Positions 25,769 through 33,388 of a stretch of DNA of 33,388 bases are shown piece after piece (position 1 is the stretch's first letter; each line of letters starts with the position of its first letter). The position numbers were made by a program, and so were the translations under genes. The stretch covers positions 1-33,388 of the forward strand of contig CAMCXF010000038.1 of NCBI GenBank assembly GCA_945883235.1, given 5' to 3'. Source of the stretch: Phenylobacterium deserti (lineage in GTDB: Bacteria > Pseudomonadota > Alphaproteobacteria > Caulobacterales > Caulobacteraceae). The notes below the pieces were generated by a model that saw only the letters and a program-made list of their open reading frames with translations, was not told where the DNA came from and made no database searches.

Positions 25769-26377
25769 ATGCGCCTCGATCGGCAGGAGCGCCCGACGAC
25801 AGTGAGCGAACGTCACCGCGATCTCATCGACGCACTTGAGCGGCTGTTCCTCGAGGAAGGGTTTCGCAGTGTCACTGTCGACGAGTTGGCCGCGCGCATG
25901 AAGTGTTCGAAGCGGACTCTCTATGAACTGGCTTCGAGTAAGCAGGAGCTGTTCCTGCTGGTCGTGGAGCGCTGGCTGGAGCGGATCCGTCACCTGGGTT
26001 GGCAAGGCGCCCTGCAACACGACGATCCCGAGAAGCGGATCATTGCCTATCTCGATCCCGGCGTGAGCCAGTCGCAGGCGGCAAGCCGCAGGTTCCTGGA
26101 GGACATGCAGAGCTACAGGCCGGCCCTGGCTCTGTTGGAGTCCCACCAGCGCGAACGGACCAAGGTGTTGCGGGACATCGTCGAGGACGGGCAGCGACGC
26201 GGCCGGTTCCGGCGGCTGCACACGGCCCTCGTCGCCGAAGTGTTCCTGGCCGCGGTCGGCCGCCTGAACGAACCCAATTTCCTGGAGAACGCGGGGATCA
26301 GCTTCAGCGACGGGTTCTCGGAACTTTACGAGCTGTTCCTCAATGGTCTTTTCGTCCCGCAGTCGCCGCAGCCCTAG
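25769..26377 (+). CDS. TetR/AcrR-family transcriptional regulator
   Basis: 202 residues. The N-terminal HTH (about 14-60) has the family pattern ALERLFLEEGFRSVTVDELAARM, then SKRTLYELASSKQELF; the rest is a helical ligand-binding and dimer domain. Typical length. It is divergent from the ligase-MFS operon, with a strong palindrome in between, and convergent with the hydrolase gene, sharing a CTAG stop overlap (26374-26377). It probably represses the whole locus until the substrate or a CoA intermediate binds. GGGAG lies 11 bases before the ATG. Confidence 0.9.
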   Translation: MRLDRQERPTTVSERHRDLIDALERLFLEEGFRSVTVDELAARMKCSKRTLYELASSKQELFLLVVERWLERIRHLGWQGALQHDDPEKRIIAYLDPGVSQSQAASRRFLEDMQSYRPALALLESHQRERTKVLRDIVEDGQRRGRFRRLHTALVAEVFLAAVGRLNEPNFLENAGISFSDGFSELYELFLNGLFVPQSPQP

Positions 26378-27252
26378 GTCCAGCCTTCCTCGACAAAGGC
26401 AATGATCTCCGCAATCGCGGACTCGGACTCGGGGAACCGCGCCAGCAGCGGGAAAGTGTGGGGCGCCTCCTCGTAGACTGACAGCCGGGCGTCGACGCCG
26501 ACGGCTTTGGCCTTGTCGACAAAACGCACCGAGTCGTCGCGCATCACTTCGGTGCTTCCGACCACGAACAGCGAAGGTGGCAGGCCGGTAGGATCGCCCC
26601 AGAATGGCGATGCGGCCGGGTCCGTCGGATTGTGGCCCTGTAGATAGTGAAGCGCCTTGTGGATCACGGCTTGAGGGCCGAACAGCGGATCGGCCTCGGC
26701 GTTGGACACGTGAGAGTGTCCGGTCATGGCCATGTCGGTGAGGGCTGACAGGAACACCAGGCGTCGGGGCGCCGGCTTGCCGGCGGCGAGCCGGGCCATA
26801 ACCGACGACAGCACCAGGCCCGCGCCGGCCGAATCGCCGGCCACCGCGACGTTCTCCGCGCCATGCGCTTCGATGACTTGCACCATCGCTGCGGCCACAT
26901 CGTCGAAGGCCGCCGGGAAAGGATGCTCGGGCGCGAGCCGGTAACGGATCAGGCAGGCGTCAGCGTCGACCGCCGCTGAGATTTCGTCGACGAGGGCCCG
27001 GTGACTGTCGCTGGCGTCAAAGCAGAAACCGCCCCCGGCCACATAGACCACGATGCGCTTTCGTCCTTTGGACGGCCGGTATTCCAGGCGGCCATGCCCC
27101 ACGGCGACAAGGGTAGAATCGGCTTCGAGGAGGGCAGGCGCCGCTCGGGCCTCACGGAAGGCGACGGGGTCGTAGTCGGCGTTGAAACTCGCCTTCAGCG
27201 CCGTCCTGGCGTGTTGATTGAACGCCCGGATTTCTTCGCTCGGCATCGCCAT
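26374..27252 (-). CDS. Alpha/beta hydrolase of the hormone-sensitive-lipase family with altered oxyanion motif
   Basis: 292 residues, normal for the HSL (Hydrolase 3) family. The nucleophile elbow GDSAG (139-143, Ser141), Asp239/240 near STEVMRDDS and His274 in EAPHTF form the likely triad. The usual HGGG oxyanion motif reads AGGG (72-75, YVAGGGFCF), so the His is replaced by Ala while the three glycines remain. RYRLAPEHPFPAA is the second family marker. It would hydrolyse an ester or lactone in the cytoplasm. Its start faces the TonB receptor gene across a region with a degenerate copy of the TetR operator. Confidence 0.87.
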   Translation of the reverse strand: MAMPSEEIRAFNQHARTALKASFNADYDPVAFREARAAPALLEADSTLVAVGHGRLEYRPSKGRKRIVVYVAGGGFCFDASDSHRALVDEISAAVDADACLIRYRLAPEHPFPAAFDDVAAAMVQVIEAHGAENVAVAGDSAGAGLVLSSVMARLAAGKPAPRRLVFLSALTDMAMTGHSHVSNAEADPLFGPQAVIHKALHYLQGHNPTDPAASPFWGDPTGLPPSLFVVGSTEVMRDDSVRFVDKAKAVGVDARLSVYEEAPHTFPLLARFPESESAIAEIIAFVEEGWT

Positions 27253-27271
27253 TGACCCCTTGTTGGTAATT

Positions 27272-27292
27272 ATGTACCGTCTTTCGTACCAT
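27272..27292. promoter_or_regulatory. Possible second TetR site between hydrolase and TonB receptor
   Basis: Two GTAC cores (27274-27277 and 27286-27289) lie 12 bases apart, with TTCGTACC (27283-27290) identical to the right half of the perfect operator at 25668-25683. Spacing differs from that site (8 bases between cores), so binding by the same regulator is only suggested. Confidence 0.4.
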
Positions 27293-27337
27293 CAGAGCCT
27301 GCTCGTTGAAAGCAGTCCAGATCAGGGGGAGGTCAAA

Positions 27338-29584
27338 TTGGCCAAATTGGGAAGTCGTAGCCTTCGTTATCGCGCGTTCCTGCTGGGGAGCGCCGTGGGC
27401 GCGGCCTTCGCGGGCCTGGCGCCCTCGGTCGTCCTGGCGGCAGACGCGGACACTGGAACCCTCGAGGAACTGGTCGTCACCGCCCGAAAGCGTTCGGAGT
27501 CGCTGCAAGAGGTGCCGCTCTCTGTGAGCGCCTACACCGGCGAGAAGCTGGCGGCGGCAGGCTACTCCGATCTCGGCAACATCTCGCGGGTTGCGCCGGG
27601 CGTCTACTTCGAGGCTCCTGACCGCTCGCGGCCGCTGATCTATGTCCGCGGGATCGGCACCCGTTCCTACGACGGCGGTAGCGACCCTTCAGTCGGCGTG
27701 TTCATCGACGGCGTCTATCAGGGCCGCTTCGGCGGACTGATGGTCGATCTCAATGACCTGGCGCGCGTCGAGGTCCTCAAGGGGCCGCAGGGCACACTCT
27801 ATGGCCGCAACACCATCGGCGGCGCGATCTCCATCGTTACTCGTGAGCCGACCAACACGGCCCAGGGACGGGCCGAGGCGGGGATCGGCGCGTCCGATAT
27901 CTCCGGCGACACGCTCTTTTCCCTGTCCAGCAGCGTCTCGGGCCCGATCGTTCCGGACAAACTTCTGGGCTTGGTCAGCGCTTCCTACAACTACCGCGAC
28001 GGCTACCAGCCGACCCGCTCGCAGGCCGGCGTCAACACCGGCGTTCGCGGCGGCAGCGAGGACTCCATCAGCCTTCGCGGAAAGCTGAACTGGATGGTCT
28101 CCGAGGACCTTACGGTAAAGCTGGCCGCCGACTACACCCACATGGATGGCCCGCCGCTGATCCTGGTCAGCGACCCCCTGGGCAAGAACCTCGGCCCGGG
28201 CGCGCTGTCGCCGGGCTTCACGCTGCCCGCGGCGACGAACGACCCCTACCGGCCCTACAGCAACACCTCGGATATCTTCCTCAAGAAGAAGATGTACGGC
28301 GCCTCGGTGACCGCGGACTGGGACCTGGGCAAGGTCACGCTGACGTCGATCACGGCCGCCCGAAAGCTGAAGATCGATGAGGTCAACGACATCGATGCGA
28401 CCTCGCTGGACTTCTATGTGAACCCGGTGACTGACGACGCCGAGCAGGTGTCTCAGGAATTCCGTGCGAGCTATTCGGGCGAGAAGGCCAACTGGCTGGT
28501 GGGCGCCTACTACGGCCGCGAGGTCGATGATCGGAACGATAGCCTGGTCTTCGGACCCGCTTCGTTCCTGCGGCTGATCAGCGGGGGGCCGACAACCTGG
28601 CGGTTCCACGTCAAGGCCGTGTCCAAGAGCGCGGCCCTGTTCGGCCAGTTCACCTGGAACTTCACGGACAAGCTCTCGACGACCGTGGGCGCCCGCTACA
28701 GCGAGGACGACAAGGACGTCCTCTACGACTCGCGAAACTCCGCGCCGGTGAAGATCGGCGTCGTCCCCTTCGTTCGGGACGTATCCCGCAGCTGGAACTC
28801 CTTCGATCCGTCGGTGAGCGTCAGCTACAAGTTCACGCCGGACATCATGGCCTACGCCTCGTGGTCCAGCGGCTACAAGGTCGGTGCCTTCCAGTTCTTC
28901 GCCACGAGCGCACTCACGGCCGACCAGGTGGCATCGCCTGAGGACGCCCAGTCCTATGAGGTCGGGATCAAGTCGACGCTGTTCGACCGCCGGCTGCGCC
29001 TCAACGCGGCGGCGTTCCACATCGACTACAAGGATCTTCAACTCCTGCGGCTTGTGCCGGCTCCGCCGCCCATCGCCTCTCTGATCGTTATTGGCAATGC
29101 GGCGAACAGCAAGATCGACGGGCTCGAGGTCGAGGGTCAGGCGATCCTCAGCGACGCGGTTTCGATCGACTTTTCCTATGCCTATCTGGACGCCCACTTC
29201 GACAAGTACGTGTTCCGGCCCGGCCAGGACTTCAGCGGCAACCGGATGCCGCGTGCGCCCAAGAACACCATCAGCCTGGCCGCCAACTACGACCGGGACA
29301 TTGGACCGGGCCATCTGACGGCGCGGCTGTCCTACGCCTGGCGCAGCAAGATCTTCTTCGAAAGCGACAACAACACCATCGACATCAATTCCAGCGAAAG
29401 TTCTCTCGGACTCGTGGACGCCTCGGCCTCCTACAAGGTCGAGAGCTGGACGGTCGGCGTCTGGGGCCGCAATCTCACCGACGAGCGCTACCGGCGACAG
29501 GCCCTGAACTCCACGGGCAACGCCCAGCGCAACATCTGGGCCGAACCGCGAACCTATGGCGTCCGGGTCGGCTACGAGTTCTAG
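27338..29584 (+). CDS. TonB-dependent outer-membrane receptor
   Basis: 748 residues from TTG 27338, chosen because GGGGGAGG lies 5-6 bases before it and it gives a proper signal peptide (hydrophobic stretch about 13-30, cleavage near VVLA). The TonB box EELVVTARK follows at the mature N-terminus, then the plug domain (VPLSVSAYTGEKL, YVRGIGTRSYDGG, GPQGTLYGRNTIGGAI) and a 22-strand barrel ending in YGVRVGYEF. Upstream ATG starts (27218, 27272) run through the regulatory region. Such receptors bring large or scarce hydrophobic compounds across the outer membrane using energy from TonB. It heads the operon with FAH, SnoaL and thiolase-like genes, so it likely imports their substrate. Confidence 0.9.
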   Translation: MAKLGSRSLRYRAFLLGSAVGAAFAGLAPSVVLAADADTGTLEELVVTARKRSESLQEVPLSVSAYTGEKLAAAGYSDLGNISRVAPGVYFEAPDRSRPLIYVRGIGTRSYDGGSDPSVGVFIDGVYQGRFGGLMVDLNDLARVEVLKGPQGTLYGRNTIGGAISIVTREPTNTAQGRAEAGIGASDISGDTLFSLSSSVSGPIVPDKLLGLVSASYNYRDGYQPTRSQAGVNTGVRGGSEDSISLRGKLNWMVSEDLTVKLAADYTHMDGPPLILVSDPLGKNLGPGALSPGFTLPAATNDPYRPYSNTSDIFLKKKMYGASVTADWDLGKVTLTSITAARKLKIDEVNDIDATSLDFYVNPVTDDAEQVSQEFRASYSGEKANWLVGAYYGREVDDRNDSLVFGPASFLRLISGGPTTWRFHVKAVSKSAALFGQFTWNFTDKLSTTVGARYSEDDKDVLYDSRNSAPVKIGVVPFVRDVSRSWNSFDPSVSVSYKFTPDIMAYASWSSGYKVGAFQFFATSALTADQVASPEDAQSYEVGIKSTLFDRRLRLNAAAFHIDYKDLQLLRLVPAPPPIASLIVIGNAANSKIDGLEVEGQAILSDAVSIDFSYAYLDAHFDKYVFRPGQDFSGNRMPRAPKNTISLAANYDRDIGPGHLTARLSYAWRSKIFFESDNNTIDINSSESSLGLVDASASYKVESWTVGVWGRNLTDERYRRQALNSTGNAQRNIWAEPRTYGVRVGYEF

Positions 29585-29595
29585 CGGGGCCGGTT

Positions 29596-30594
29596 ATGAA
29601 GCTTGTCACATTTACCCTGGGCGACGGCGGTGAGGCGCGCCTCGGCGCGCTGATCGGCGAGGCCCAGGTGCTTGATCTGCAACAGGCCCAGGTGCTGGCG
29701 CACGGCGCGCCACATCCGGACCTGGCGTCGATGCAGGCCTTGATCGAGACGGAAGGGGCGGGCCTGGAGCGGGCCCGCGCCCTGGCCTCGGCGGCGCCGG
29801 AGGCGGCGATCCTTGCGCGCGGTGACGTCAACTTGCTGGCACCTCTGCCGCGGCCCGTCCAACTGCGTGACTGTCTGTGCTTTGAGGAGCACCTCATCGG
29901 CTCCGCGGAGGCGGTGATGCGACGCACCGGCGCCAACGAGCCAGCCCAGCGACACAAAGATATGGCCACGGTCTTCAAGGCGCGGCCGATCTATTACAAG
30001 GCGAACCGCTTTGCGGTGACCGGACCAGACACGGTCGTCAACTGGCCGGCCTATTCCCAGGCCATGGATTATGAACTGGAGATGGGCTGCGTGATCGGGC
30101 GTCGGGGCGTGGACATCGCCCACGCGGACGCCGCCTCGCACATCTTCGGCTTCACCATCTTCAACGACTTCAGCGCCCGCGACACCCAAGGGTTTGAGAT
30201 GCAGAGCGGGCTCGGCCCCTCGAAGTCCAAGGACTTCGACAACGCCAATGCGCTCGGGCCCTGCATCGTCACGGCCGACGAATTCGACCCCTACGACGCG
30301 GCCATGATCGTCCGGGTCAACGGTGAGGTCCGGTCTGAGGGCCACTCCAGCACGATGAACTACTCCTTCGAGGACCTGATCAGCTTCATCAGCACCGGCG
30401 AGACCCTGCATCCGGGCGAGATCCTCGGCTCCGGCACCGTTGGCGGCGGTTGCGGTCTCGAGCAGGACCGGCTGCTGGAAAGTGGTGACGAAGTCGAGCT
30501 TGAGATCGTCGGCATCGGACGGCTTCGAAACAGGGTAGTCGCGTCGCAGCCTCGCGCCCTCGTCTCCCAACAAAGCAGAAAGGTCGGACCATGA
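29596..30594 (+). CDS. Fumarylacetoacetate hydrolase (FAH)-family protein
   Basis: 332 residues with the FAH fold in the C-terminal two thirds: metal ligands in YELEMGCVIG and FNDFSARD, then SKSKDFDNANALGP, and the closing GSGTVGGGCG. The N-terminal domain (MKLVTFTLGDGG) is also typical. Family members cleave or hydrate/decarboxylate beta-diketo and oxo acids with a Mg ion, as in aromatic and steroid ring degradation. It lies 11 bases after the receptor and its stop overlaps the next start (ATGA, 30591-30594), so it is part of the same operon. The exact reaction is not readable. Confidence 0.88.
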   Translation: MKLVTFTLGDGGEARLGALIGEAQVLDLQQAQVLAHGAPHPDLASMQALIETEGAGLERARALASAAPEAAILARGDVNLLAPLPRPVQLRDCLCFEEHLIGSAEAVMRRTGANEPAQRHKDMATVFKARPIYYKANRFAVTGPDTVVNWPAYSQAMDYELEMGCVIGRRGVDIAHADAASHIFGFTIFNDFSARDTQGFEMQSGLGPSKSKDFDNANALGPCIVTADEFDPYDAAMIVRVNGEVRSEGHSSTMNYSFEDLISFISTGETLHPGEILGSGTVGGGCGLEQDRLLESGDEVELEIVGIGRLRNRVVASQPRALVSQQSRKVGP

Positions 30595-31214
30595 GCGGCG
30601 AAGCGGACAGGCTCGAAAAACTGGAGCGGCGGCTGGCCTATCTGGAGGATCGCGAGGCGATCCGGGACGTCATCTACCGCTATTGCCGCGCCGTGGATCG
30701 CGCCGACGTGGAACTGTTGAAGAGCTGCTATTGGTCGGACGGTTTCGACGATCACGGCTTCTATGGCGGCAACGCGCACGAGTTCGCGGAATTCGTCGGC
30801 CCGCTCCTGCGGGTGACGACGTCGACGACGCATTCCTGCAGCAACCCGATCATCGAGATCGAGGGTGACAAGGCCTACTGCGAGACCCAGGTGGATGTGC
30901 TCCACCGTATCGTCGAGGGCGACGATTTCATCAACGAATGGGGTCAATGCCGCTACCTCGACATCTTTGAGAAGCGCGACGGCGTCTGGCGGATCGCCGT
31001 GCGCACCTACGCCGGCGACGGCATGTTCTGGTTCAAAATGAAGGCCCAGGTTGCGACGCACCGCACTCGCAGTTTTGAGGCGTCTGTCTCACGTGGCACC
31101 CGGCATCCCGAAGACCCAGTGTACAGGCTTCGTACCATTCGAGACACAGTGCAGGTGCGCGAACCGGCGAAGGATTTCTGGGGGACGCTCCACTCCCTCG
31201 GCGATCATTTCTAG
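30591..31214 (+). CDS. SnoaL-like (NTF2-fold) protein, first of a tandem pair
   Basis: 207 residues. The N-terminal helix LEKLERRLAYLEDREAIRD is followed by YRYCRAVDRAD, the usual start of the SnoaL_4 cone fold; CYWSDGFDDHGFYGGNAHEF and YLDIFEKRDGVWRIA complete it. These small proteins act as isomerases, cyclases, dehydratases or hydroxylases on polyketide- or steroid-like compounds. The catalytic residues are not fixed in the family, but the D-D-H cluster in the middle segment is a candidate. It resembles the next gene over most of its length; the two are paralogues. Confidence 0.85.
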   Translation: MSGEADRLEKLERRLAYLEDREAIRDVIYRYCRAVDRADVELLKSCYWSDGFDDHGFYGGNAHEFAEFVGPLLRVTTSTTHSCSNPIIEIEGDKAYCETQVDVLHRIVEGDDFINEWGQCRYLDIFEKRDGVWRIAVRTYAGDGMFWFKMKAQVATHRTRSFEASVSRGTRHPEDPVYRLRTIRDTVQVREPAKDFWGTLHSLGDHF

Positions 31215-31226
31215 GGAGGCGAAATC

Positions 31227-31877
31227 ATGAGCCGAGATACCGAAGCCCGTCTCGCCGACCTCGAACGCCAACTGGCAGACCTTTTGGACCGCGAGGCGAT
31301 CCGCAACATCATCCACCGCTACTGCCGGGCAGCCGACCGCTGCGACCTGGAGGCCTTCAAGGCCTGCTATTGGCCCGACGGACACGACGACCACGGCTTC
31401 TTCGGTGGCAATGCGCACGAGTTTTGCGACTACGTAATCCCCGTACTGCGGAAGATCGAGGCCAGCGTGCATGCGATCACCAACACGATCATCGACCTGA
31501 AGGGCGACAAGGCCTTCTGCGAGTCCCAGTGGTCGGTGGTGCACCGCCTGCGCAACCCGGAAGGCGATGGCTTCCTCGATTACTGGCACCAGGGCCGCTA
31601 CATCGACATTTTCGAGAAGCGGGACGGGGAGTGGCGCATCCTCTGCCGCTCGACGGCCTCCGACATGGATCGCCTAGTCCGCACCAAGGATATGCGCGCG
31701 ATCATGGACCAGTTCGCCGGCCTCGAGAAACGCGGGCCTGGCAGCCAGTCCGGCCGCGGCGCCCGTCACCCTAACGACCCGGTCTACATCGGCTTCGACC
31801 TGCCATCGATTGTGCAGACCCGCGATCCGATGCCGGACCTGTGGGCCGCCTTCTACGCCCTCGACAAGGTGCTGTAG
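31227..31877 (+). CDS. SnoaL-like (NTF2-fold) protein, second of a tandem pair
   Basis: 216 residues, with GGAGG 6-7 bases before its ATG. It aligns with the preceding protein through LADLERQLADLLDREAIRNI, HRYCRAADRCD, CYWPDGHDDHGFFGGNAHEF and YIDIFEKRDGEWRIL. Differences cluster in the middle pocket and the C-terminus. Both copies keep the D-D-H cluster, which suggests retained activity, possibly as a heterodimer or on successive intermediates. It is 9 bases upstream of the thiolase-like gene. Confidence 0.85.
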   Translation: MSRDTEARLADLERQLADLLDREAIRNIIHRYCRAADRCDLEAFKACYWPDGHDDHGFFGGNAHEFCDYVIPVLRKIEASVHAITNTIIDLKGDKAFCESQWSVVHRLRNPEGDGFLDYWHQGRYIDIFEKRDGEWRILCRSTASDMDRLVRTKDMRAIMDQFAGLEKRGPGSQSGRGARHPNDPVYIGFDLPSIVQTRDPMPDLWAAFYALDKVL

Positions 31878-31886
31878 GGCCCCGCC

Positions 31887-33116
31887 ATGGATGTCTTCAT
31901 CGCCGGAGTGGGGATGACCGCCTTCGGCGACCATCCGCATCTCAGTGTGCGCGACCTCGCAGGCGCGGCGCTCCGCGAGGCCCTGGCCGATGCGGGCTGC
32001 CAAATCCCCGCCATCGAGGGCGTCTGGTTCGCCAATACCGGACAGGGCGCCCTCGAAGGCCAGCACATGATTCGCGGCCAGGTGGCGCTGCGGCCCATGG
32101 GTTTCGAAGGCGTCCCGATCGTCAACGTGGAGAACGCCTGCGCTAGTGCATCTACCGCGCTGCACGGCGCGATCAACCACCTGAAGGCCGGCGGCGCCGA
32201 CATCGTGCTCGCCGTGGGCGCGGAAAAGATGTCCCACCCGGACCGCGCGCGGTCCTTTGCCCTGTTCGACGCCGGCTGGGACGTGGCCAATCCGGAGGCC
32301 AACCGGCTCGGCCTGCTGGCGCTGGGCGGGATGGACGAGGCGGATCTGCCCTCTCCGGCCGCGCGGCGCAGCGTGTTCATGGACGTCTATGCGGCCTTCG
32401 CGCGCCAGCACATGAGACTGTACGGCTCCACGCCCCGGGAGTTCGCCGCGGTCTCGGCCAAGAACCACGGCCACTCGGTCGCCAATCCCCGCGCGCAGTT
32501 CCGCCAGGCGTTTTCGGTGGACGAGGTGCTGGCGGCTCGCGGCATCGTCTGGCCGCTGACGCTGCCGATGTGCGCACCGATCTCCGACGGCGCCGCCGCC
32601 GCGGTGGTCTGCAATGAGCGCGGTCTGCGCCGGCTCGGCGCCGCGGTGCGGGCGATCCGGATCAGGGCCTGCGTCCTCGGCTCATCGATGAACCGGTCGC
32701 CCGATGACCTGTCCCGTCACCTGGGCCGCATCACCGCGCTCAAGGCCTATGAGGCCGCCGGCGCCAGTCCGGAGGATGTCGGCGTCGCGGAGGTGCACGA
32801 CGCCACGGCGGTGGGCGAAGTGATCCAGGTGGAGAACCTGGGCCTGGTTCCGTTCGGCGAAGGCGGCGCAGCGGCCCTGCGTGGCGAAACCGCCCTCGGC
32901 GGCCGCATCCCGGTCAATCCGTCCGGTGGACTGGAAAGCAAGGGCCACCCCATCGGCGCCACCGGCCTGGGCCAGGTCCATGAACTGGTGAGCCAGCTCC
33001 GTGGAGAGGCCGGTCTGCGTCAGGTCGCAGCTCCCAACCTCGCCATCGCGGAGAACGGCGGCGGGCTTTGGGGCGTGGAAGAAGCCGCCTGCGTGGTGAC
33101 GATCCTGTCGCGCTGA
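31887..33116 (+). CDS. Thiolase-like protein (SCP-x/Ltp type) lacking the second thiolase Cys
   Basis: 409 residues with the thiolase fold. The nucleophile Cys85 in VENACASAS, His304 in EVHDATAVGE and His354 in KGHPIGATG are present. Where true thiolases have the acid/base Cys in a CGGG motif, this protein has ENGGGLWG (Asn390). This pattern belongs to the SCP-2-type thiolase and lipid-transfer-protein group, which includes C-C bond-cleaving enzymes of steroid side-chain breakdown; these often need a DUF35 partner, and none is seen here. It is the last gene of the operon. The reaction is uncertain: thiolysis, retro-aldol cleavage or condensation are all possible. Confidence 0.85.
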   Translation: MDVFIAGVGMTAFGDHPHLSVRDLAGAALREALADAGCQIPAIEGVWFANTGQGALEGQHMIRGQVALRPMGFEGVPIVNVENACASASTALHGAINHLKAGGADIVLAVGAEKMSHPDRARSFALFDAGWDVANPEANRLGLLALGGMDEADLPSPAARRSVFMDVYAAFARQHMRLYGSTPREFAAVSAKNHGHSVANPRAQFRQAFSVDEVLAARGIVWPLTLPMCAPISDGAAAAVVCNERGLRRLGAAVRAIRIRACVLGSSMNRSPDDLSRHLGRITALKAYEAAGASPEDVGVAEVHDATAVGEVIQVENLGLVPFGEGGAAALRGETALGGRIPVNPSGGLESKGHPIGATGLGQVHELVSQLRGEAGLRQVAAPNLAIAENGGGLWGVEEAACVVTILSR

Positions 33117-33250
33117 CGGCTGGCTGGAGCGCACGGCGACTCCGCGACCCACCAGCGGGAAGGTCCGCATTCTGGACCGAAGTCAACGTCAGCTCCTCGC
33201 GCATCGCGGCCCTCAATGTCTGGACAGGCGAATGACCGCATTGGGTCCAG

Positions 33251-33388
33251 GCTGTGTAAAAACGGCGAAGCAGCTTAGAATCGAACATCGATGCAGCAGC
33301 CTTGGGGCCGTCGATGAAGCGCTTTGTCGAAGGGGAAGATCGGCGGCAGACTTTGTTGTTGCCGGAGTCGCTGGACGACTACGTGACC
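33251..33388 (+). mobile_element. Left end of an IS1182-like insertion sequence (runs off the window)
   Basis: A GCTGTGTAAAAAC terminal-type sequence (from 33251) precedes the transposase start by about 60 bases, as in IS1182-group elements. The outer end is approximate, because the inverted repeat partner lies outside the window. Confidence 0.6.
33314..33388 (+). CDS. IS1182-family transposase, N-terminus (partial)
   Basis: The 25 visible codons from ATG 33314 read MKRFVEGEDRRQ, then LLLPESLDDYVT. This is the conserved beginning of IS1182-family DDE transposases. The gene continues off the window, so the catalytic residues cannot be checked. Confidence 0.8.
   Translation, partial: MKRFVEGEDRRQTLLLPESLDDYVT

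Noticed and set aside
27689..29314. 541-codon minus-strand ORF opposite the TonB receptor
   Set aside because: It is a mirror frame of high-GC coding DNA; the product is Arg/Val/Gly-rich with no domain, and the plus-strand receptor is unambiguous.
29581..30573. 330-codon minus-strand ORF opposite the FAH gene
   Set aside because: Shadow frame; FAH motifs and operon overlaps are on the plus strand.

Overview
The window looks like chromosomal DNA of a GC-rich alphaproteobacterium, most likely from the Caulobacterales (Caulobacter/Brevundimonas/Phenylobacterium type). This is inferred from the FixL-FixJ-FixK oxygen circuit with a single-domain receiver, the high G/C at third codon positions, the TonB-receptor-led catabolic locus and the P4-like integrative element. 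No species call is possible from the sequence alone.

Layout. 1-131 holds the last codons of DNA polymerase I. 221-7920 is an operon for a two-partner secretion system: an exported CHAT-domain (caspase-like) protein, a large beta-helical exoprotein (TpsA) broken by one +1 frameshift near 3275, and its outer-membrane transporter (TpsB). Two strong inverted repeats separate it from a convergent LysR regulator (8030-8938).

9014-15141 is a low-oxygen and stress regulatory block: two small membrane proteins flanking a perfect FNR/FixK-type box, a single-domain receiver, FixJ, the haem sensor FixL, a divergent lipoprotein cytochrome c, a tandem universal stress protein, a FixK-type CRP/FNR regulator and a LysE exporter. 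The fixL and fixK upstream regions share a two-block motif in the same orientation, a candidate FixJ target.

15195-17137 is housekeeping DNA: tRNA-Ala(CGC), YggT, a Sir2 deacylase and a small lipoprotein.

17162 onward is an integrative element. The 3' half of a tRNA-Thr(CGT) gene lies next to a tyrosine integrase, followed by an unrecognised 314-residue protein, an AlpA-like DNA-binding protein, a Toprim primase and a RepA-like ATPase, then a repeat-rich stretch and about 580 bases of apparently decayed DNA. No rebuilt tRNA-Thr is visible to the right, so the right boundary lies outside the window or has been lost.

22861-33116 is a catabolic locus under a TetR regulator: an MFS transporter and acyl-CoA ligase (minus strand), tetR, an alpha/beta hydrolase (minus strand), and a plus-strand operon of TonB receptor, FAH-family enzyme, two tandem SnoaL-like proteins and a thiolase-like protein. 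It is set up for outer-membrane uptake of an unknown hydrophobic compound, CoA activation and hydrolytic or C-C bond-cleaving steps. The right edge enters an IS1182-like insertion sequence.
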